A stretch of 64,000 nt of DNA from Saezia sanguinis (GTDB lineage: Bacteria > Pseudomonadota > Gammaproteobacteria > Burkholderiales > Burkholderiaceae_C). The stretch covers positions 514,420 through 578,419 of the forward strand of contig NZ_PQSP01000002.1 of NCBI RefSeq assembly GCF_003991585.1. The letters are read 5' to 3'. Below the pieces are notes generated by a model. That model saw only the letters and a list, made by a program, of their open reading frames with translations, searched no databases and was not told where the DNA came from. Below, piece by piece: positions 19,961 through 29,370 of the stretch (the stretch's first letter is position 1; every line of letters begins with the position of its first letter). A program made the position numbers and the translations under genes.

Positions 19961-22900
19961 TTATCCCGGATTCTGTTGGGCATGAGGCGTGTCCGGATGT
20001 TCTTTTTTGGCAAACAGCCGGCCTACCAGCAGGAAAAACAGAGGGACAAGGACAACGGACAAAACCGTGGCAGTCAACGTGCCGCCGAGGGTGCCTGTGC
20101 CGATGGCGATGCGGCTGTTTGCCCCCACGCCGGTACTCATGGCCAATGGCAGTACGCCTGCGGCGAAAGTGAGTGCGGTCATCAGAATAGGCCTGAAGCG
20201 CAGTATGGCACCCTGGCGGGCAGCTTCCATGAGGCTGAGTCCGGACTTGTGCGCCTGGTCTGAAAACTCCACCATCATGATGGCATTTCTTGCCGACAGG
20301 CCTATGATGGTCAGCATGGCTACCTGGAAGTAGATGTTATTTTCAAGCCCACGCCAATGTACGGCCAGCACGGTTCCCACCGCGCCCAGCGGGATGATCA
20401 GGAGCACGGCAATCGGTACCGACCAGCTTTCATACAGGGCCGCCAGGCAAAGGAAAATAACCAGTATCGAGATGCTGTAGAGCAAAATGGTCTGTCCCGA
20501 AGCCTGCTGCTCCTGGTAGGAAAGCCCGCTCCAGGCATAAGAGGCTCCGGGAATATCGTCCATGATTTTTCCCACCGCCTGCATCGCATCCCCGGAACTC
20601 ATGCCCGGGCCTGCGGCTCCCTGAATGTAATAAGCTGACACGCCGTTAAAGCGCTCCAGCGTTTCCTGGGTTGGAATCCATGATGTTTGCGTAAACTCCG
20701 AGTAGGGCACCATTTGACCCGCGCCGTTCCGCACGCTCCAGGCATTCAGGTCTTCGGGTCTGGAGCGGAATTCGGCACTTGATTGCATGTAGACTCTTTT
20801 AATGCGGGAGCGGTCGATAAAGTCGTTGACATATTCGCCGGCCCACGCAACATTCAGGGCGTCGTACATATCATCAAGGGAAATACCGTAGGACAGTGCT
20901 TTCTCATTGTTGAATGCAAGGTGCAACTGCGGTACCCGGTAAGCATTGTCCGAGCGGACGTTTGCAAGGCTCTTTTCCTGCGCGGCGTGTTCCATGAAAA
21001 CATCCTGCAGCGATTCCAGCTCTGCCCTGTCTGTTCCGGCAAGGGCTTGCAGATAGAGTTCAAAGCCATCCGTCTGCCCCAGCCCCATGATGGGTGGCGG
21101 GCTCAGTACAAAGACTTGTGCATCGCATATGGAGGACAGGCGCTGCATGGCCCGCATGGCAATGCCATCGGCACTGTTTTGTGCCCCGGGTCTTTCTGAC
21201 CAGTCTTTTAGCGAGATGAACGCCATGCCGGAGTTCTGATTGGATGAGTTGAAGCCAAAACCATTGGTAATGAAAACGATCTGTACATTGTCTTTCTCCT
21301 CATCGAGAAAGTAGTTCTCTATCGCTTTACCCACCTCGTTGGTGCGAGACATGTCTGCGCCTGCCGGCAGGGTATATTGGCAGATGAGGATGCCCTGATC
21401 CTCATTGGGCAGAAAGCCGGTAGGCATCTGCATGAGAAACAGCAGGCAGCCTCCAGATATCACTACGTACGCCACCAGCCAGCGCACTGGCCTGCGCAGG
21501 GTTTTGTCGATCTGTTTTCCATAATGTTCCAGGCAGCGGTTAAAGAAACGCTGAAACCGGCTTTCGGTTTTCTTTTGTTCCTTGAGCAGCAGGGCGCACA
21601 TGGCGGGTGTGAACGTCAGGGCCATGAACACGGAAAGCCCCATGGACACAATGATGGTGACGGAAAACTGCCGGTAGATAATGCCTGTTGAACCGCTGAA
21701 AAATATCATCGGAATAAACACCACCATGATGATGGCAGTGATGCCCACAAGCGCGCCGGTGATCTCGCGCATGGATTCTATGGTGGCCTCGCGCGGGGAA
21801 AGATTTTTCTCCCGCATGAGGCGCTCCACATTCTCGACCACGACAATGGTGTCATCTATCAGCAAGCCGATGGACAGTACCATCCCGAACAGCGTCAGGG
21901 TGTTAATGGTAAAGCCCAGCGCATACATGACGGCGAAGGTTCCCAGCAGCACCACAGGCACCGTCAGGGTGGGAATGATTGTGGTTCGCCAATTGCCCAG
22001 AAAAATGTACATGACAATGGTGATGAGCACCACCGCTTCGATCAGGGTTTTGACCACCTCCCAGATGGAGAGCTTCACAAAATCGGAATTGTCATTGGTA
22101 TAGGCGATGGCATAGCCTTCTGGCAGGTTCACTTTGACTTCTTCCATGAGCGCACGGACATTGGCAGAAGTTGCCATGGCATTGGCCCCGGAGGTCAGTT
22201 GCACGGCAAGGGCGGCAGATGGATGCCGGTTCAGGCTGGTAACGGTGCTGTAGCTTTCGCTGCCCATTTCTATTCTGGCTACATCACCGAGCTTGACAAC
22301 GGAACCATCGGGCTTATATTTAATGATGATGTCGCGGAATTGTGCCGGCGTTTGCAGCATAGAGACCGCAGTGACCGTGGCGGTCAGGTTCTGTCCCGGA
22401 GCAGCCGGCTGATCGCCGAGCTTGCCCATGGCGACCTGCCGGTTCTGCTGCTCTATGGCGGTTCGCACGTCAGAGGGCATGAGGTTGTAGGAACGCAGCT
22501 TCATGGGGTCAAGCCATATCCGCATGGCGTACTGCTGGCCGAAAAGCTGAATATTGCCAACCCCGTCAAGGCGTGCGAGCCGGTCCTGCACATTGCTCAC
22601 CAGGTAGTCAGCCACATCGTAATTGCTGTCACGGTCTCTTGTATCGTAAAGCACCACCATCATCAGGATATTGCCCTGCGACTTCTGCACCGTGACCCCT
22701 TGCTGCTGAACCATGGCGGGCAGACGGGTGGTAACCTGCTGCACTTTGTTCTGAACCTGGACTTGCGCAATATCCGGATCCGTGCCCTGCTCAAAAGTGA
22801 GGGTAATGCTGCTTTGGCCGGAAGCGCTGCTGGTGGATGAGAAATACAACAGGCCATCCAGCCCGGTGAGCTCTTTTTCAATGACCTGGGTTACCGTGTT

Positions 22901-23074
22901 TTCCACGGTTTCGGCAGAAGCCCCCGGATAGGTTGCAGAAATACTTACCGTTGGCGGTGCAATATCGGGGTACTGGCCCTTGGGAAGCATGATGATAGAG
23001 ATGCTTCCGAACAACATGATGATGAATGCAATGACAATGGCAAAGATCGGGCGGTCGATGAAAAAACGCGGCAT
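19961..23074 (-). CDS. RND efflux permease (HAE1, AcrB/MexB type)
   Basis: The 1037-residue proton-driven inner-membrane pump of a tripartite multidrug exporter. It starts MPRFFIDRPIFAIVIAFIIM and contains the TM4 pair in LSIGLLIDDTIVVVENVERL, plus LSARNAIMMVEF near the C-terminus, all typical of HAE1 pumps. It follows the adaptor gene by nine bases on the same strand. No outer-membrane channel gene is adjacent, so a TolC-like protein elsewhere must complete the pump. Confidence 0.96.
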   Translation of the reverse strand: MPRFFIDRPIFAIVIAFIIMLFGSISIIMLPKGQYPDIAPPTVSISATYPGASAETVENTVTQVIEKELTGLDGLLYFSSTSSASGQSSITLTFEQGTDPDIAQVQVQNKVQQVTTRLPAMVQQQGVTVQKSQGNILMMVVLYDTRDRDSNYDVADYLVSNVQDRLARLDGVGNIQLFGQQYAMRIWLDPMKLRSYNLMPSDVRTAIEQQNRQVAMGKLGDQPAAPGQNLTATVTAVSMLQTPAQFRDIIIKYKPDGSVVKLGDVARIEMGSESYSTVTSLNRHPSAALAVQLTSGANAMATSANVRALMEEVKVNLPEGYAIAYTNDNSDFVKLSIWEVVKTLIEAVVLITIVMYIFLGNWRTTIIPTLTVPVVLLGTFAVMYALGFTINTLTLFGMVLSIGLLIDDTIVVVENVERLMREKNLSPREATIESMREITGALVGITAIIMVVFIPMIFFSGSTGIIYRQFSVTIIVSMGLSVFMALTFTPAMCALLLKEQKKTESRFQRFFNRCLEHYGKQIDKTLRRPVRWLVAYVVISGGCLLFLMQMPTGFLPNEDQGILICQYTLPAGADMSRTNEVGKAIENYFLDEEKDNVQIVFITNGFGFNSSNQNSGMAFISLKDWSERPGAQNSADGIAMRAMQRLSSICDAQVFVLSPPPIMGLGQTDGFELYLQALAGTDRAELESLQDVFMEHAAQEKSLANVRSDNAYRVPQLHLAFNNEKALSYGISLDDMYDALNVAWAGEYVNDFIDRSRIKRVYMQSSAEFRSRPEDLNAWSVRNGAGQMVPYSEFTQTSWIPTQETLERFNGVSAYYIQGAAGPGMSSGDAMQAVGKIMDDIPGASYAWSGLSYQEQQASGQTILLYSISILVIFLCLAALYESWSVPIAVLLIIPLGAVGTVLAVHWRGLENNIYFQVAMLTIIGLSARNAIMMVEFSDQAHKSGLSLMEAARQGAILRFRPILMTALTFAAGVLPLAMSTGVGANSRIAIGTGTLGGTLTATVLSVVLVPLFFLLVGRLFAKKEHPDTPHAQQNPG

Positions 23075-23083
23075 GCTGGTTCC

Positions 23084-24247
23084 TTATTTTCCAAAGATCG
23101 TTGCGACGTCTTGCGGATAATCATCAACTTCTGTTGTGAGCTCTACCGGCCTGACAGTGTCTCCCGGCTTAATCCGGCTCAGTCCTTCCAGCACAACCCG
23201 ATCTCCGGCCTGAAGACCTTCAAAGATAATCCATGCATTGCCGACGGTTGACCCTGTCACGACCGAACGCTCTTCGACCACGTTGTCTGGCGTCAGTACC
23301 ATCACCGTGCCTTCTTCTTTGGCGTTCATCGTGACGGCCTGTTGTTTGACCAGCACCGCATTGTCATGCACAGCTTCTGCGACAATAGCCCGCACAAACA
23401 TGCCTGGCATGAGAATGCGACGGGTATTGGGGAACGCGGCCCGCAATGTGACTGCGCCCGTGGATTCATCTACAGCGATTTCCTGCAGTTGCAGCGTGCC
23501 TTTTTCTTCATATATGGTGCCGTCTTCCAACTTGAGCTGTACCTCGGCATTGCCGTTACGCAGTGCGTTTCTTTCCAGAAGCCTTTGCAAATGCAGCCTC
23601 TGCGTGCCAGACTGGGTAATGTCTACATAAACCCGGTCAAGGCTGTGAATGGTTGCCAGAGGTTCGCTCTGGTTGGTAATGACAAGCTGGCCCACTGTGA
23701 CGTTTGAAATACCGATAAATCCTGAAATAGGTGCTTTGATTTCTGTTCGCTCAAGATTAATCCGGGCTGTTTCCAGGAGCGCCCGTTTTTCCTCCACCAC
23801 AGTCAGGGCCTGCTGATAAGCCGCCATGGCATCGTCCACTTCCTGCTGTGCAATGCCGCCTTGTTTTGCCAGTTCCGTGTAGCGTTCGCTTTTCAGGCGG
23901 GTGGTTGTGATGTTGGCTTCGGCATTTTTGAGAGATGCCATGGCCTGATTGAATGCAGCACGATAGCTGTCAGCGTTTATCTGATACAGCACTTCCCCTT
24001 CTTTGACATATCCGCCTTCGGTAAAAAGACGCGCCTGGATGATACCGTCAACCTGCGGACGTACATCGGCCTGCAAAGAGGATTTCACCCGCCCCGAAAG
24101 CTCTTGCTGAACGGTCACGCTCCGTGTCACGACAGTGACAACCCCCACTTCTGTCGGAGGCATTGCCAGGTTGTCCGGTTCTTTTTGGTCACAACCACCA
24201 AGAGCCAGGATTGCTATGAAACAGATCAGAAAGTGTTTCTTGATCAT
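23084..24247 (-). CDS. RND periplasmic adaptor lipoprotein
   Basis: A 387-residue membrane-fusion protein linking the RND permease to an outer-membrane channel. The start at MIKKHFLICFIAILALGGCD gives a signal peptide with lipobox LGGC; the open frame extends 35 codons upstream without support. A lipoyl/hairpin region (residues about 60 to 190) and beta-barrel domains follow. AAGGTG precedes the ATG. A MarR gene lies just upstream with an operator in the gap. Confidence 0.94.
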   Translation of the reverse strand: MIKKHFLICFIAILALGGCDQKEPDNLAMPPTEVGVVTVVTRSVTVQQELSGRVKSSLQADVRPQVDGIIQARLFTEGGYVKEGEVLYQINADSYRAAFNQAMASLKNAEANITTTRLKSERYTELAKQGGIAQQEVDDAMAAYQQALTVVEEKRALLETARINLERTEIKAPISGFIGISNVTVGQLVITNQSEPLATIHSLDRVYVDITQSGTQRLHLQRLLERNALRNGNAEVQLKLEDGTIYEEKGTLQLQEIAVDESTGAVTLRAAFPNTRRILMPGMFVRAIVAEAVHDNAVLVKQQAVTMNAKEEGTVMVLTPDNVVEERSVVTGSTVGNAWIIFEGLQAGDRVVLEGLSRIKPGDTVRPVELTTEVDDYPQDVATIFGK

Positions 24248-24343
24248 AAATGCACCTTGTATGAGTCCAGAATGAAGCGGTTTCCAATGGTTGGTGGCCG
24301 ACAGTACAGGAAAAACAATCAAATTAAAAAATCTTGAATATTT

Positions 24344-24359
24344 ATGTATCATGCTACAT
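24344..24359. promoter_or_regulatory. Putative MarR operator upstream of the RND adaptor
   Basis: ATGTATCATGCTACAT is an imperfect palindrome between marR and the adaptor gene. A related sequence lies just upstream of the marR start, so both probably bind the adjacent MarR protein. Confidence 0.6.
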
Positions 24360-24374
24360 ATATGGTGAAAAAAA

Positions 24375-24800
24375 TTACTGAATGTTGTGCAAAAGCTTAG
24401 TTAATAACAATCGGAGGGTATCTTTTTCCTCTTTGGAAAAGTTGGCCAAAATGAGCTTCTCCATGGCTACCTGGTTAGTCCGCAAACTGTCCCAGAAAGA
24501 AGCATCGCGCTGCGTCAGGAACACATTCCTGATTCTTCGATCGGCAGTTCCGGTCTCAGTCCGGATAAATCCCTTGGCCTCCAGGCGGCGCAGCAGCCCT
24601 AATACGGTGGGATGAGAGACATGCAGGCTTTCCTCAATATCTTTGTGTGAAGTCAGTTGCCTTGTTTTTTCCCGCTCACGCAGCAAAATGAGCACCTTGA
24701 CCTGCGATAAAGTCAGGTCGATGAGCTTCAGGTTCTGATTGGCCTTTCTGTAAAGGCATTCATCAATCTGTTTAATGAGGTATCCAACGTCATTTTTCAT
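24375..24800 (-). CDS. MarR-family regulator of the efflux pump
   Basis: A 141-residue winged-helix repressor with recognition region HKDIEESLHVSHPTVLGLLR and wing KGFIRTETGTADRRIRNVFL. It lies on the same strand immediately upstream of the adaptor and RND genes. Two similar palindromes flank it (24344 and 24809), which implies autorepression and repression of the pump. The start chosen begins MKNDVGYLIKQID; the open frame extends 30 AT-rich codons further into the operator and is not believed. Confidence 0.9.
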   Translation of the reverse strand: MKNDVGYLIKQIDECLYRKANQNLKLIDLTLSQVKVLILLREREKTRQLTSHKDIEESLHVSHPTVLGLLRRLEAKGFIRTETGTADRRIRNVFLTQRDASFWDSLRTNQVAMEKLILANFSKEEKDTLRLLLTKLLHNIQ

Positions 24801-24808
24801 ATTGAATA

Positions 24809-24830
24809 TTATGTAGCATATTACGTAATA
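24809..24830. promoter_or_regulatory. Putative MarR operator upstream of marR
   Basis: TTATGTAGCATATTACGTAA shares the ATGTAkCAT half-site with the site at 24344. It sits nine bases before the marR start codon, overlapping its promoter. Confidence 0.55.
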
Positions 24831-24941
24831 TTGCAAACTACGGGTACTGTTTGGAAACGTCTTCAAATAGTCCGCTTTAGCAAAAAGCAAAATGGCCGGA
24901 GAACTTCTTGTGTATCAGAAAAAAGCTGGTGTCAGACAGAC

Positions 24942-24964
24942 GGGTTTCCTGAGTTTGGAAACCC
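24942..24964. repeat. Inverted repeat in the marR-island gap
   Basis: Perfect eight-base arms GGGTTTCC and GGAAACCC around a seven-base loop. The stretch from 24831 to 25003 otherwise shows no gene or recognised site. Confidence 0.4.
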
Positions 24965-25003
24965 AGTAGTCTTTAGAGAAATGGTGTGGGAGAAAAGAAA
25001 AAT

Positions 25004-25032
25004 AAAAAAGCAGCTCTCAGAGCTGCTTTTTT
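25004..25032. terminator. Strong bidirectional terminator at the island edge
   Basis: AAAAAAGCAGCTCT and its exact complement, separated by one base, form a near-perfect stem with A and T tails on either side. It lies 11 bases from the tRNA-Leu-like sequence, as terminators behind tRNA genes usually do. Confidence 0.85.
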
Positions 25033-25042
25033 ACTTGGTATA

Positions 25043-25061
25043 TGGTGCCCAAGAGAGGACT
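25043..25061 (-). other. Putative attachment site (3' end of tRNA-Leu)
   Basis: TGGTGCCCAAGAGAGGACT is, on the minus strand, the terminal 19 bases of a typical bacterial tRNA-Leu including its encoded CCA. The sequence then departs from the tRNA, so no complete tRNA is present. Such 3' end duplications mark att sites of islands with P4-type integrases, and a remnant of one follows 200 bases later. Assignment to tRNA-Leu is from general knowledge of that tRNA. Confidence 0.65.
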
Positions 25062-25252
25062 TGGAAAAGTATTGTATCTATATGAAAAATAACAATAATA
25101 TATATAATGTCACATAGTTTTATACATTTTTTTCTACATAAAAATGATGTTGTATTTAATCATCAAATCAGCGGAATTATTTTTTCGTAAGTGCTTTGAT
25201 ATTCCAATTCTGGTTAGACCATCGCTGTTATAGGTTATACAGGGGAAAATGC

Positions 25253-26227
25253 ATGAATGCTGATAGACTGAATTTGCATATATGTATGTGTAGTATATGT
25301 AATGTAAATATCAGATGCTTACCACCATCTAAAGAAAAGAAAAACAAAGGTCGGGGAGGAACGGAGATACAAATCAGACGCGCATTTAACAATGATCTGT
25401 TTCCCGCTTTACAGCATAAGCCGCTTAAAAATATCAGTCGTACTGATTTATTGTCAATTCAACAAAAAATAGAAGCGCGAGGGGCACTGTCAATCGCAGA
25501 AAAAGTCAGGTCCTGGCTCAATGAAATCTTTCGTTATGCAGTCGCTACCGGGGAGTTAGAGACTAATCCTGCCGCTGATTTAGATATTGCTGGCTTACCT
25601 TACCGGCGCAATAAACATTATCCTTATATCAAAATGCGGGATATGCCAGAGTTGATGGCAAAAATTCCTCATTACAAGGGCTCACGCCAGACTGTTCTGG
25701 GATTAAGGCTGCTTTTACTCACTGGAGTCAGGACAGGAGAATTAAGATTTTCTGAATTTTGGCGATTTGAACTTGAACCTGGTAAAGAAATATGGCGAAT
25801 TCCTGCCGAGGACGTTAAACAATTACAAAAAGTCAAAAATCAATTGGATGAGAATGTGCCGGACTATATTGTTCCCCTATCACGACAGGCTGTTGCCGTG
25901 GTGAAGGAATTGATTTCGTATTCGATGCCGGGACAACGGTATGTGTTAGCCCACAGAAGCCTGCCAAGAGAAGCCATCAGTGAAAATACATTGAATGGTG
26001 CCCTAAAACGGATGGGCTTTAAAAATCGTTTATCCCCTCATGGTGTGCGAGCAACTATTTCAACGGCACTGAATGAAAAAAGATATGACAAAGATTTTGT
26101 AGAGGCACAGTTATCTCATGCCGGTGATAATAAAGTCAGGGCAATCTACAACCATGCAGAATATGTTGAACATTGCCGACACATGATGCAAGATTGGGCT
26201 TGTCTATCAAAACAATTGTTGTATTGA
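25253..26227 (+). pseudogene. P4-type tyrosine integrase, N-terminally truncated
   Basis: The core-binding region (from TEIQIRRAFNNDLFPALQHK) and catalytic domain of a P4-like integrase are preserved. Catalytic residues are visible: Arg in LLTGVRTGELRF, His and Arg in HGVRATIS, His in LSHAGDNKVRAIY and the nucleophile Tyr in YNHAEY. The roughly 110-residue DUF4102 arm-binding domain is missing; the first 35 residues instead look unrelated (MNADRLNLHICMCSICNVN). An ATG with AGGGGA upstream could still express about 324 residues. Loss of the arm-binding domain should impair excision control. It adjoins the att-like site. Confidence 0.8.
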
Positions 26228-26311
26228 GGGCACAGTGTCTATTGAAATGACTGAAATCTTTTGCTAGTAGAAATAAAATGGGCTGAACATATAACAATAC
26301 GGGAAACCGCC

Positions 26312-26557
26312 ATGCCAGAACAAAACAAAGGCAGTTATATGGGCAACAGTATCGGTATTAAAACCGAAGCCGGTGTAGTTTCAGGCGCATGTCCAATAGC
26401 ACTTATCGGCCATCGTTATGTATGTCCTGAGCCAGGACATCAGGTCAGCATGATTGTCACAAGCTCTGACTCCTGCCAGGTCATGAACCGGTCCGTTGCT
26501 TACACCATAAACAAACTCAGTCAGTTACGGCGCACAGGTCTGCATAAGTGGACTTGA
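26312..26557 (+). CDS. PAAR-like T6SS spike-tip protein, possibly degenerate
   Basis: An 81-residue protein with the core of a PAAR sharpener: VVSGACPIALIGHRYVCPEPGHQVSMIVTS corresponds to the usual V.s....kv.G..vAliGD.v.CP.PGH...I.eG pattern. The first strand and the final CGC segment of complete family members are not recognisable, so it may be decaying. It sits 55 bases before VgrG1, where PAAR genes commonly lie, and would cap that spike. An ATG is chosen over a TTG 51 bases upstream. Confidence 0.55.
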   Translation: MPEQNKGSYMGNSIGIKTEAGVVSGACPIALIGHRYVCPEPGHQVSMIVTSSDSCQVMNRSVAYTINKLSQLRRTGLHKWT

Positions 26558-26612
26558 GAATAAAGCACATCCACATAGGCACACAAGGCAATAGCAGAAA
26601 GAATCGCTGATC

Positions 26613-29336
26613 ATGTCACAAACAGACATCCACTTTACCTTTGAGTCGCAAGCCAGTCATGAAGATAATCAGCATCTACCCGCTTTGGACGTTGTCTCAT
26701 TTCATCTAAAAGAAACCCTGAATGATATTTTCCGGCTCGAAGTGGAGCTGAGCAGTCTGGATGACCAGATCGACTTTGCCCTGTTGCTTGACCAGCCTGC
26801 GCTGTTGACCATCTGGCATGGCAGCACCGCAGTGCGGCAAGTGCATGGGCTGGTGAGTGATTTTTATCAAAATGACACCGGATTTCGGCGTACCCGCTAT
26901 CATGCCGTGATAACACCGCAGCTGGCACGCTTGCAGCTATGCAGTGACTGGCGCATTTTTCAAACCCAAAATGCCGTAGAGATTGTCAAAGAAATCTTTA
27001 AAGCCAACCACCTGTCAAATCACAACATTGAGACCAGTCAGGAATATATTACCCGCGAGTACTGTGTGCAGGCAGGCGTGACGGATTTTGACTTTATCCA
27101 GCGTTTATTGGCCGAAGAAAGTTTTGTCTATCAATTTGAGCACAGCGCCAGCGGCCATCAGCTGCGCATCAGCGATATGATCCAATCCCTGGGGACCCTT
27201 CATGATGAAGAAGATGAAGAAAATATGGCCTCAGTGCTGTATCAACCTAATCCGGGGGGAGACCGACTCCAAGTCGCCCTGAAAAAATTCAGTTATTCCG
27301 AACATGTACGCACCGCACAGCAAACCCAGCGCGACTATACTTTTAAAAATCCCCGGTACTCACAGGAACACCGTATTCATGGACATGATATTGACCACCA
27401 GTCCCTCGCATACGAACAATATCGTTATCCGGGCGGCTACAAACAAGATGCTGTCGGCTCCCCCTTCACCCGGACCCGATTGCTCTCCATCCGCAATGAT
27501 GCCCGTATCGCCACAGCAACTGGGGATGACCCCCGTATACAATTAGGCAAAGCCTTCCTGCTCACCGGACACAACCAACCCCACTTCAATACCGCATGGC
27601 GGCCGGTCAGCATTGAGCACCGGGGAACACAGCATACCAGCGTTGAAGAAGAAGCCGCGGGGGCACAAACCAGCACCCACTATGAACAGGTAGCGCATCT
27701 TGTGCCTGCCACCGCCAACTGGAAAGCGCCGATACCGGAGCGCCCCTTCCTCAAAGGCCCGTTCATTGCTCACGTCACGGCCCCGCAAGGAGAGGAAATA
27801 TTTACCGATAATTACGGGCGCGTGAAAATCCAGTTTCCCTGGGATCGGGTCAACTCACATAATGAATACAGCTCCTGCTGGGTGAGGGTTGCCCAGAACT
27901 GGGCTGGAGCGGGCTGGGGGCATATTGCCTTGCCCAGAGCGGGACAGGAAGTGATTGTGGACTTTCTGGGGGCAGACGAATCCCAGCCCATCATCATTGG
28001 CAGAACGTATGATGCTGAGCACCCCACACCTTACAAGCTGCCTGCACTCAAGACCCACACAACGATCAAGAGCAAAGAGCATCGCGGCAGCGGCTACAAC
28101 GAACTGTTGATTGATGATACCACTGGAGAAATCAAAACCCAGCTTCATTCTACCCATGGAGCCACACAGCTTAATCTGGGCTATTTAACCCATCCAAGGG
28201 ACAGTGAGGGTAACGGGGTATATCGGGGAGATGGATTTGAGTTACGTACCGATGAATGGGGGGCCATACGAGCAGGTAATGGTCTTTATATTTCGGCAGA
28301 CAAACAAGAAAAAGCCAAAAGTAAGCAGCTCGACCTGCAAGAAGCCATAACACAACTTGAAACAGCACTTAGCCTTGCTAAAGACTTGGCTGATGCCAGC
28401 CAAACTGCTGGTGCAGCACAAAGCGATACTCAAACGCAAGAGTATCAACTTAATAAAGTCTATAAAGAACTCCGGCAATCAGGGATTCTCACTAGTGCTC
28501 CTCAAGGAATTGCAACTGTTACTCCTAGTAGTGCACAAATCAGCGCAGGTAAAAATATCACTCTGACGGCTGTAGAAAATATTGATACCAATACTCTCAA
28601 GGATTATCGTGTTGCAGCAGGTAAGACCATCTCACTACATGCCGTAGATCAAGAAATGAATCTCATTGCCAATAAAGGTAAGCTTCAGCTTCAGGCACAG
28701 CATAATGAAATGCACATCAACGCCAGAGATGATCTGGAGATCACCAGCAGCAAGGGTAAAATCACTGTTGCTGCTAAAGATGAACTTGTCCTTACTTGTG
28801 GAGGAGCTTACATTAAGCTCAGGGATGGGCAAATAGAGCTAGGTGGCAACAACCTTCTTCAAATCAAAATGGCAGGTATGAATCTCTCAGGGCCATCCAT
28901 GATGGAGCACCCATTACCGAGTTTTAGCAGAGGCTATATTCCATCATATACACCTTCTGAAGAATACAACATACAGTTTCATTTTACAAATGATAACCAA
29001 GTTCCTTATGCACATACAAAATATACAGCATACTTTGAAGATGGCAATTCTAGACAAGGTGTTACGGACACAAATGGTTATACCGAGGTCTTTTTATCTA
29101 ACCGAGAAGAAGAGGTTAATGTTCATCTGCATATCAATAATGCCAAGAAGATGACAGGTTATCATAATCTACGGTTCCATTTTTTTGATGATGATGGCGT
29201 ACCTTATGCCAATACCACGTACACGGCTTACCGAGCAAGTGGTATAGCAGAAGAAGGCACAACAGATGACGAAGGATATACAGAAACATTTTATGCTGAT
29301 GAACCAGAAGAGATAACTGTGCATTTAGATATTTAA
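26613..29336 (+). CDS. vgrG: T6SS spike protein VgrG1 with C-terminal extension
   Basis: A 907-residue VgrG. The gp27-like part starts FTFESQASHEDNQHLPALDV and includes RREYCVQ-type text (ITREYCVQAG) and LAEESFVYQFEH. The gp5 OB region has EEIFTDNYGRVKIQFPWDR and SCWVRVAQNWAGAGWGHIALPR, and a beta-helical DUF2345 needle runs to about residue 770. Beyond it lie two tandem copies of a 55 to 60-residue domain (residues about 786 to 907), absent from VgrG2, likely an adaptor for the effector encoded next. It is cotranscribed with two effector-immunity pairs. Confidence 0.95.
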   Translation: MSQTDIHFTFESQASHEDNQHLPALDVVSFHLKETLNDIFRLEVELSSLDDQIDFALLLDQPALLTIWHGSTAVRQVHGLVSDFYQNDTGFRRTRYHAVITPQLARLQLCSDWRIFQTQNAVEIVKEIFKANHLSNHNIETSQEYITREYCVQAGVTDFDFIQRLLAEESFVYQFEHSASGHQLRISDMIQSLGTLHDEEDEENMASVLYQPNPGGDRLQVALKKFSYSEHVRTAQQTQRDYTFKNPRYSQEHRIHGHDIDHQSLAYEQYRYPGGYKQDAVGSPFTRTRLLSIRNDARIATATGDDPRIQLGKAFLLTGHNQPHFNTAWRPVSIEHRGTQHTSVEEEAAGAQTSTHYEQVAHLVPATANWKAPIPERPFLKGPFIAHVTAPQGEEIFTDNYGRVKIQFPWDRVNSHNEYSSCWVRVAQNWAGAGWGHIALPRAGQEVIVDFLGADESQPIIIGRTYDAEHPTPYKLPALKTHTTIKSKEHRGSGYNELLIDDTTGEIKTQLHSTHGATQLNLGYLTHPRDSEGNGVYRGDGFELRTDEWGAIRAGNGLYISADKQEKAKSKQLDLQEAITQLETALSLAKDLADASQTAGAAQSDTQTQEYQLNKVYKELRQSGILTSAPQGIATVTPSSAQISAGKNITLTAVENIDTNTLKDYRVAAGKTISLHAVDQEMNLIANKGKLQLQAQHNEMHINARDDLEITSSKGKITVAAKDELVLTCGGAYIKLRDGQIELGGNNLLQIKMAGMNLSGPSMMEHPLPSFSRGYIPSYTPSEEYNIQFHFTNDNQVPYAHTKYTAYFEDGNSRQGVTDTNGYTEVFLSNREEEVNVHLHINNAKKMTGYHNLRFHFFDDDGVPYANTTYTAYRASGIAEEGTTDDEGYTETFYADEPEEITVHLDI
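28968..29333 (+). repeat. Tandem C-terminal domains of VgrG1 (transthyretin-like)
   Basis: Two homologous units, starting at 28968 (NIQFHFTNDNQVPYAHTKYT) and 29166 (NLRFHFFDDDGVPYANTTYT), each continuing with G.TD..GYTE.F and ending in VHL. The pattern is that of small beta-sandwich (transthyretin-like) domains; in EAEC VgrG1 such a domain binds the effector Tle1. The effector-binding role here is inference. Confidence 0.65.
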
Positions 29337-29370
29337 AGCATATAGTTTATAGAAGAGAGGAGTAATATAA

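Noticed and set aside
25043..25061. A complete tRNA-Leu gene.
   Set aside because: Only the 3' terminal 19 bases match; no acceptor 5' half, anticodon stem or variable arm is present.
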